Source: Narthecium ossifragum
Taxonomy: Eukaryota > Streptophyta > Magnoliopsida > Dioscoreales > Nartheciaceae
Direction of reading: 5' to 3'
Length of the DNA stretch: 64,000 nt
Assembly: GCA_963920575.1 (NCBI GenBank)
Contig: OY986963.1
Span: forward strand, 782,896-846,895
The number at the start of each line of letters is the position of its first letter. Positions within the stretch are counted from its first letter, which is position 1. The position numbers and the translations under genes are program-made. The notes under the pieces are model-generated. The model was not told the DNA's origin. It did no database searches and was given only the letters and a program-made list of their open reading frames with translations. Positions 56,930 to 64,000 of the stretch are shown here, in pieces.

Positions 56930-58969
56930 ATGTATGTATACCCTTCTATCCCTAAAACTAGGTTATCCGATCTCACTTCATGGAGATCCCAGCTCACTGG
57001 ATCCAATCTCTTCCGCAAAGGGCATTTACCCCATCTCCAATTGCCCCTCCGGCCGAAATCCACCGCCCTTCCGCTGCTCCCCATCCTTCACTGCTCCCCC
57101 GGCGAAGCCACCGGAGAACACTTCACCCCTGACCGTGAGGAGCAGTTTAATGGGGATCGGGATCAGTTGGTCTCAAAGAAGGACAAACCTTTCTGGAAGA
57201 AATGGATGGTAAAAACACTGAACTGAAGCAAGCTTTAGCACTTTTTTTTAAAAAAAAAAGAATTTTGAGAAGAAAGACTAAAGCTTTAGCTTAGAATTGC
57301 AACTTTTACTGTGAAAGGTGATCTTTTTTTATAGCGCTACAATGTATGCTCGCTTCATGATTTTGTATTACGGTGGTTGCTTCATGTGCGAAATCTTTTC
57401 TTGGATTGGTGCATTTGATCAGGCAGACACGGCTGAGATGAGGGCGAGAGTGGCTAAATTGGGGCTCGCAGCTGTGTTGGCGTATGGGCTGTTTGATGCT
57501 GTCACTTACACCACATTCTTCGTCCTCGCGTTCCTTGGATATGAGAAGAGCACCGGAAAGAACCCAGCTGCTAATCTCCAAGCACTTTTAGGGGTAGGTC
57601 TGGTCATCTCTTCATCTTTCTGGTTATTAGTAAATTAGTAACTAGTTTTCTGGATGTTGATGATGTGGTATTGTATTCCGATTTTGTTTCTAGAAGTCTT
57701 TTGTTATTGGTGCCAAAATAAGGACTAAAGTGGAGTAATTAGTTTGGTATATGACAAAGAAGGAACTAATGGAGATGAAATTGAATGAGGTCATTGGATT
57801 GTATGTTTTAAATATGATTGTTAAATTAAGCTGTTAAGACCTTATCAATATTTTGGATTCATGGGAGCTAGATATTCTTGACCAAAATTAAGAAGGGAAA
57901 GCTTGTGAGGAATAGTTGCGCATTAATCCATAATGTTTAAAATCGTGTTGTTTTGTATATTGATTACAAGTTGATGGTATTCTATGGCGTGCTGGCTACT
58001 CAGTTAATTAAGTTGCACATCCCGTGTTAAATAAGGGAGGTCTTTGTGGAAATTCAAGTTTAAATATGTTAACTCAATGGTCTCTTTGGAGTATTTCATG
58101 CAAATTGTGAACAAGAATTTCTAGTAATGGCACATATCCATTGTCTTCGATAGGGTATTATGTCTCTTGAAGTGGAAACACTCCACTGATTCTTTGTTGA
58201 TGGACGTGAATTTTCTACTTAATCATTTGTTTGCTGTCTGGAAATTTGTAGTGGCAACTTACCCAATGTTGCCACTTATAAGGAATGGTTTGGAGATCCA
58301 TTGAACTAACTACAAATTACCGGACTTGGAAAGCGTAGTTCAAATTACTGATTAAATTTGTTGATGCTTTCTGCAAAATTATCACTTCAATCAATCTTAT
58401 TCATGTCATGCTACTTCTATTCTGTACTTAGTTGGAATTCATCACAAACTATTGGTAGGTGTACAGAGCGTCATTGATTAGCATTTAGCGGTCAAAAAAT
58501 ATTTTAGGCGTTGATATTGGAATATAATAAGCGAGCAAGTTGTTCACTGCTTTACCCATTGTTGTTTAATTTTGTGATTGATCAAGATCAGCCTTGTTTA
58601 CTGACGAGTTCTAAACCAACTGATTGAAACTTTTGAATGTTTCGAGTGGTTTGCACTATTGTTTCGAGTTTTTGAATTTAGATTGGATATCTATGCTCGA
58701 TATATAAGCATTTTTTCTGTAAAAAACCTCAAGTTTTTTGGTTGGAACAGATCGTTGTCTTGATGTGGACAGGGAACAACATTACAAGACCATTTCGAGT
58801 TGCTGGCGCAGCTGCATCAGCTCCTGTCATTGATAAAGTATTGAAGAGAGTGCAGAAGTATTTTAATCTTCCCAGTGTAATCTGGGCTTTTGTTCTTGTT
58901 GTGAGCATTATAGCAGTGTTGTGCCTCTCAATAGTTGGCTCACTTGTCCTCTCAAAATGGGGAAGATGA
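56930..58969 (+). CDS. FAM210/DUF1279-like membrane protein, probably plastid
   Basis: Three exons, 56930-57208, 57423-57593 and 58751-58969, give 222 residues. The conserved part is ADTAEMRARVAKLGLAAVLAYGLFDAVTYTTFFVLAFLGYE|...NPAANLQALLG|IVVLMWTGNNITRPFRVAGAAASAP, then VQKYFNLPSVIWAFVLVVSIIAVLCLSIVGSLVLSKW: two or more membrane segments around a WTGNN loop. This resembles plant DUF1279/FAM210-like proteins. The first exon (residues 1-93) is Ser/Arg/Leu-rich, like a plastid transit peptide, and ends KPFWKKWM. ATG at 56930 is the first in the frame after an upstream stop-free stretch; the true 5' end may lie further upstream. Intron 2 is 1.16 kb. Function is unknown. Confidence 0.65.
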
Positions 58970-59401
58970 TCATGGTAGCGTAAGACATATATCAGCTGAT
59001 ACAATAAATTAAAATGGTACAAGCGAGCATGTCATGTTACTCGGTCCAATTCAAAGGTGAAGATTTTCATGAGTATTCAAAGTATCTATTAATGGTTTTC
59101 TTTTTCCCAAGTAGAACATGGTGGTGAAAAATTTGTGCTCCAGGTAGCAATTTATAGTAGTTGTTATTGTTTCTTGATGTTCAAAATTAATGGATAACCA
59201 TGGAACACGTGCGATCCGCATCCGCAATAGGAATCCGCATAACGGTAATTTATTATTATCCATCGACTAAATCTGTACTAAATAACCGTTTACAGCAAGG
59301 CAGGCATAGATTACGACAGTTCAATCTCTATCACACAATATAGACAACCAAAGACTCAGGACACATAATAGCTACAGAAAGACCAGTAAATCCAAGCTTC
59401 T
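58970..59401. other. Convergent 3' regions of the FAM210-like and MYB-CC genes
   Basis: About 430 bases, with no gene recognised. It contains the sequence shared with the fragment at 54640-54776. Confidence 0.6.
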
Positions 59402-61844
59402 TTAGCCTTTTTGAGGATATATGCTCAGGCCTAATTCGTTTGTTCTTGCATTGCCAAAGAGTTCATAGCATCCCTTCATGTTCAGATCCAGCTGGAGTGA
59501 ATCTCCTCCATTTCTCGCATACTTGTCATCATCGGCAGCGTCTCCTCCTCCCTCCTGGTAAAGCTGGAATGCAAAACTTTGAGTCCTTTTGATGTTATCT
59601 TGTGTGATTTCTTTACCAAAGTCGGTACTCTTCTCATCGCATACTTGGCTTACGTCGTCCATTAATCCTGAGAGAGCCAGGTTGAAGTCAGTGAGCTGGG
59701 CTCTCGCAGCTTCCAGATTTCCAGCGCCATTGCTATCAAAGGAGAGGCTCTTCTGGGCCTTTTCTAATATTGCTTGTAAGTACTTCCCTTGAGCCTCAAT
59801 TCTCATTTGCAGCTTCTTTTGTACCTGCTGCCAAAAATCTATTAGCTTTATGTTTGATTAGGTGAAGCGCAGGGTAGAGAGATGAGGTTTGGCGCACAGT
59901 AAACTTACCTCCAGTTGCTCGTGTAGTTTCATCTGGACTTCAATTTGATACCTCAATGCCTCTGCAATTGGGAATTCCCTGCGAAATGTCATTGAAGAAA
60001 AGAAGCCGCACAAGTAAGAACTGTGATGTGGTAGAGCTAAATTGAGGGGCAAATTCAGAGTAGAACACATATGTCTTGTCTTGTCAGTCAGAAGTCTATA
60101 TCAATACCAAATTTTGTTCAGACATTATGTTGGAAAATATTCCTGACCATCTGGGAAGATGTCATGAGTAGGGCCACGGTGTCTAATTCCTAATGTAACA
60201 ATAAGAGAGGCAAAACTAAGAAGGTAATAGGATCTGGTTTTCTGTACAAGGATCATTTTGACCTCTGCTTTAGAAGATGATGTAGGCTTCAAGTGAATAG
60301 GTTAAAAAGAGTGGAAACCAATGTGTTTTTTGATCAAATGAGAATTTGAGGGGCGGATGTTATCAATGGGTATTCGCAGAGCACTGAAAGGAGGCAAATT
60401 TTGCAGCACAAAATTACATTCATCGAGAGTAACTCTGGAGGACTATTCACAAAACAAAAGCATTCACAATCACTAGTTCAGTGTCATCCTACTGGAAACC
60501 CTATAATGCTGATTCCAGTAAGGAAAGTATTGGAGCTGTTCATAAACATACCCTTCGCTGGTTCCTATCTGGAAACTGCTACTGGTTGTGGAGGAGAGAT
60601 TCATGCTACTTGATTTGTCTGCGAATTGTGAATAAGTTTTGCACTGAAAATTAGTGTCATTTCTTTGACTAAGTTGTCAAGAACATGCTTTCAAGTATTG
60701 ATCCACACATGGGACGAATTCTAGGAACACAAATTATACTTACCATCTTTCCTCTCTTCTTGAGCAGACTCTTTCCGGGTTTGCCGCCCAAGCCTATACT
60801 TCTACAGGGGGAAAAAGAGAGTCACAAAGTCACAATAGTAAAGATATCATCAGAGGTGTAGTGTGTAGTCGTAGCAAGCGAAATGGAATAAAACAGGGAC
60901 AAAAGGTGTAAATGTAGAACCTGCAGATGACTCTTGAGATGGTAGAGAGTCAATCCCTTCATGCCCATCAATCTGAGCACTGCTTTCGGCGTTGCTTCTG
61001 CCAAATTACATACCAGCGGACAATGTAATTAGATTAAGCAAGAAAAAAATTTGAGAATTGGAAAAAAAAAAGATCAATAAAAGATTGCCAACAGTGCAAC
61101 AGAAATCAGAAAATATGCATTTTACTCCACTAAAACTCTGGTTGGTTATATGCAAAAATTAGACACCATCTTCTGGATCGATGATGACTCTATTGCTTGC
61201 TTCTGATGAATCTATATGTCCGGTTAAACTACGCTCAGCGCTAGTACTAGATTGAATGAAACAGTCTTTTTAGAAGAAGTATCATGACTTAATGGACCAA
61301 ATAGTTCAAGCAAGAAACAGACAAGACAGTCAAACTAAGCCTCAGAGAGAAATTTAAGATTGCTATATTTAGCCAAAAGAAGAATCAGACCATGAGATAG
61401 CTTCAACTCTTAAGGGTCCGTTTGGTTGCACCAAAAGTAGATGAACAATAAAACTTTCTGTCCAAGCTTTTTTCTTTAATCGTTTGGTTGTGTTGATATC
61501 CACATTTCCGGTCATGTTCTACGGATAAATGCCACCAGTTCTCTTTTCCTTTTTATTCTTTTATCCCCGATTCAAAGACATGAAACACCGTGAAAACTTC
61601 AATAAAAGGAACTGGAAATTTAGGAGAATTTAAGGGGCGATGAGGGAAAGGGAGACGTTTACTCACTATCTGGTCCGCCGAGCTTTATGACGGCGTCCAC
61701 GAATCGATCATGGAGATCGGGCGTCCACCGTAACCTCGGCTTCGGCTCTTTCGACAGCACCACTCCACCACCAGCTCCGCCGCCGCCTCCTCCGCCGCTC
61801 TTATCGTACTCCAGGTAACCCCTCTCCATCATCCTCTCAAACAT
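59402..61844 (-). CDS. MYB-CC (GARP-type) transcription factor
   Basis: Six coding exons, 61844-61667, 60997-60921, 60801-60744, 60618-60552, 59978-59909 and 59824-59402, join in frame to 290 residues. The single MYB-like DNA-binding repeat (about residues 35-95) reads [58 protein letters not shown] with the SHLQKYR signature. The dimerising CC region (FPIAEALRYQIEVQMKLHEQLEVQKKLQMRIEAQGKYL) carries the LHEQLE motif. Together they define the PHR/PHL (MYB-CC) family, which includes phosphate-response and vascular regulators. The N-terminus starts MFERMMERGYLE and holds a long glycine run, near the PHL11-type. The 67-base exon 4 (DKSSSMNLSSTTSSSFQ) is variable and rests on splice sites and frame. 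Exact subgroup is uncertain. Confidence 0.88.
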
Positions 61845-63964
61845 CCCTCTGTCTCATTCTCCTCTTTATAGATCTCGCTTCTACTTCTCCCCCCACGATT
61901 CCTCTCCACTCCTCTCTCTGTACCGATGTTCCGCGAATATTACTGTCGTCCAAAAGCTAAAGGCGCTCTCTTTCACACACAAACAGCTCCACACAAACAG
62001 GGTTTTAAAGCTTAATCACTCAAAAGGAACTAAAGATCTGAAATTGGTCGATCGAAATGCTTTTAGAAAATCCTTTCACCCTAATTTAGCAACCGATTTC
62101 GATCTAAATCGGAGCTTTTTGAATCAAAGCCACCAGAGAGAGAGTTGAGGAGCCGGAGGTGGTGAGACCATTGAGCAGAGAGATATATAAAAGGAGAGGA
62201 TGCGCGGTTGTCGGCGACGAATCTCGGAAGACGTTAGTAATGGGTAATAGGATAATAACTCCATCCGCCACTTATAACTCGCCACGTGCACATTTTCTTC
62301 GAACCATTTGTACTGTCCCGCGGACACATATTAGCTTCCACTGATCCACATCCCTCCTAATTAGTTTCAATCATTGTAAAAATAAAATTTTGATTTTTTT
62401 TTTTGGCAACAATGCTCTTTGGTGTTTCTATATTTGAGTCTAAGATGACCAAAGTATCCAGTAAGTTTTATAATATCATGAATAAAGTAACTGAAATTTT
62501 GGATTTTAAAGGAGATTAATATACCACTGATGACTAAATTATTAAGGATAATACAGACTAAATTATTCAAAAGCATACATACTTAGAAAAATCACAAGAT
62601 ATATATGTAACTTATAATTTTGGAGAATATTTATATAATTAGGTCCTTAAACTGTAAAAATGGATAGCAATGGCTCGGCGCGATAATGTTCCCGAGGAAG
62701 TGGGGGAAGAGAGGGCACGAGGGTGGGATGCCACGTAGGACGAGGGAATATTCCCGCAGCACGTGGCACGTCCGCAGACAAGGAGAATTCGGTGGGTGCG
62801 GGGCCCGCAAAGAGGACACGTTTCAATCAGAGGCGGGCGCCGATGACGCGGGAATATTCCCCGCCAACGTCCCCTGCTTTTGTCTTCTTCACCCGCCCTT
62901 CGGCTCTTATCTTTTTCCTCGCGGGATCCGCTCTTCGGCCCCGAACAGGCCACAGCGGTATAATCCAGTCGAATAGTTTAATTGGTCGAGTTTTGGTAGG
63001 GAATTAATTAGAATAATTTAATACAGTTCAATTATGACCTTTAGAGGCAATACTATATTCACGCATAGTTAGCTGCGAAGCTGTTTGATAATAGTTTTTT
63101 CATCTTTTCTTTAATTGTGAAATCTTTCAATGTCTTTAAAAAAAACTGATAAATCCTCATAAGTAAAATTAGAAACTCAGGTCCGTTTAGATTGAGGATA
63201 AGTATGTATAAATCTTATTTATGCATCCAAACACTTTATTTATAATCTTATATAACTATCTTTAATGTTTACATAACTTTTACTTTATCCAATCTACGAA
63301 CTTATAGTATTCTTAATCCAAACGGACTCTTTAAAACACATAATTTTCTAACCAAGAAATAACTATTGCACGTCAACTAATTAATGCTCGAATTATAAAA
63401 AGCTTCGGTGGTCCGCTATTCTAGTATTTTCTTGATGTTCATCATTATCATGTAGGATGAAATAGCCAAAAAGGTCCCCCACTCCAACAAAATTTGTACT
63501 CTTTTTAGGCGTGAGTCAGGAGGAGATGGTCAAATGGAGTACAATTCCGTAGAGAGAGGGGGGAGCGAGCGAATGGAATACGGTGGTGGGGAGGACTGGG
63601 AATGAGAAAGGAATCCAATATTGGTGATGGCCCCCCTTGTCTTAAAGATATTGCAGATGTTTCTTTCATGGAATCAATTTATGCTGGGAAATCTCCACCA
63701 TTCATGTCCCAGGGGAAAACGACATCCTTGTGCGGCCAAATAAATTAAAGTGGAGGTTGTAGACGCAAACATAGAAATAGTTGGGAATTTTACATTTTCG
63801 ACCCTACCAAATACATCTTTATGGCCGCTAATGTTGAAGATTCTGATGTTAGTCAAGATTCTTGATAACATGCTTGTGTTTCCGAACTGTTGACTTTTTT
63901 TTTTTTTTTAAGATTTGGGCTTTTATCAGTTTTCATGGACTTGAACAAGAATTTTCATAGGAAA

Positions 63965-64000
<36 letters not shown>
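61845..64000. other. Upstream region of MYB-CC and right end of window
   Basis: AT-rich with a GA run at 62132-62144, a GC-rich block at 62690-62950 (two GGGAATATTCCC words and CACGTGGCACGT), a MITE at 63180-63333 and TA repeats at the very end (63968-64000). No gene is recognised. Confidence 0.5.
63180..63333. mobile_element. MITE, relative of the element at 41754-41960
   Basis: Ends GGTCCGTTTAGATTGAGGAT and the reverse complement of ACTCCGTTTGGATTAAG-type sequence (right end reads CTTAATCCAAACGGACTC). Interior words such as TTATGCATCCAAACACTTTA and CTTATATAACTA recur in the 41754 copy in altered form. No coding capacity. No clear target duplication was seen. Confidence 0.5.

Overview
The window is nuclear DNA from a flowering plant, most likely a monocot. 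It is gene-poor, about 40% GC and full of transposon remnants. The genes have spliced introns, cytosolic ribosomal proteins and plastid and mitochondrial proteins. The two AOX1 genes lie in tandem and the DUR3 protein reads like monocot relatives. One 200-base run of N at 1856-2055 is an assembly gap. Gene models were spliced by hand from GT-AG junctions and reading-frame continuity, with no transcript support.

Layout. 1-11.3 kb is repeat-dominated: an LTR of a minus-strand retroelement, a small secreted six-cysteine protein, a gene-capturing Mutator-like element of about 2 kb with an apparent 8-bp target duplication, a decayed Ty3/gypsy pol, a CACTA end and two 5'-truncated LINEs. 11.3-24.5 kb is a housekeeping cluster: CLPP5 and RPS3 are head-to-head over 377 bp, and an ankyrin-repeat gene and RPL13 are head-to-head over about 1.4 kb. 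After a third LINE (25.3-27.1 kb) come a small acyl-CoA-binding protein gene, a coiled-coil gene of unknown function and the urea/H+ symporter gene DUR3 (34.3-40.3 kb), whose first intron has taken up repeats.

40.3-46.8 kb is again transposon territory: a MITE carrying a tiny LINE insertion with a 15-bp target duplication, a PIF/Harbinger element with transposase remains interrupted by a hAT element with a perfect 8-bp duplication, and a fourth LINE. 46.8-53.3 kb holds two complete tandem alternative oxidase genes that share downstream flank, separated by a simple-repeat block. The right end has a FAM210/DUF1279-like membrane protein gene, an upstream copy of part of its last exon, and a MYB-CC transcription factor gene.

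The genes do not form one pathway. Functional links are limited to energy metabolism (AOX), nitrogen uptake (DUR3), plastid proteolysis (CLPP5), translation (RPS3, RPL13), lipid carriage (ACBP) and transcription (MYB-CC). I see no clear new multi-gene system. The most unusual points are a duplicated, base-pairing-conserving element in the third RPS3 intron, a GC-AG intron in the same gene, the chimeric Pack-MULE-like element, and the very short LINE insertion.
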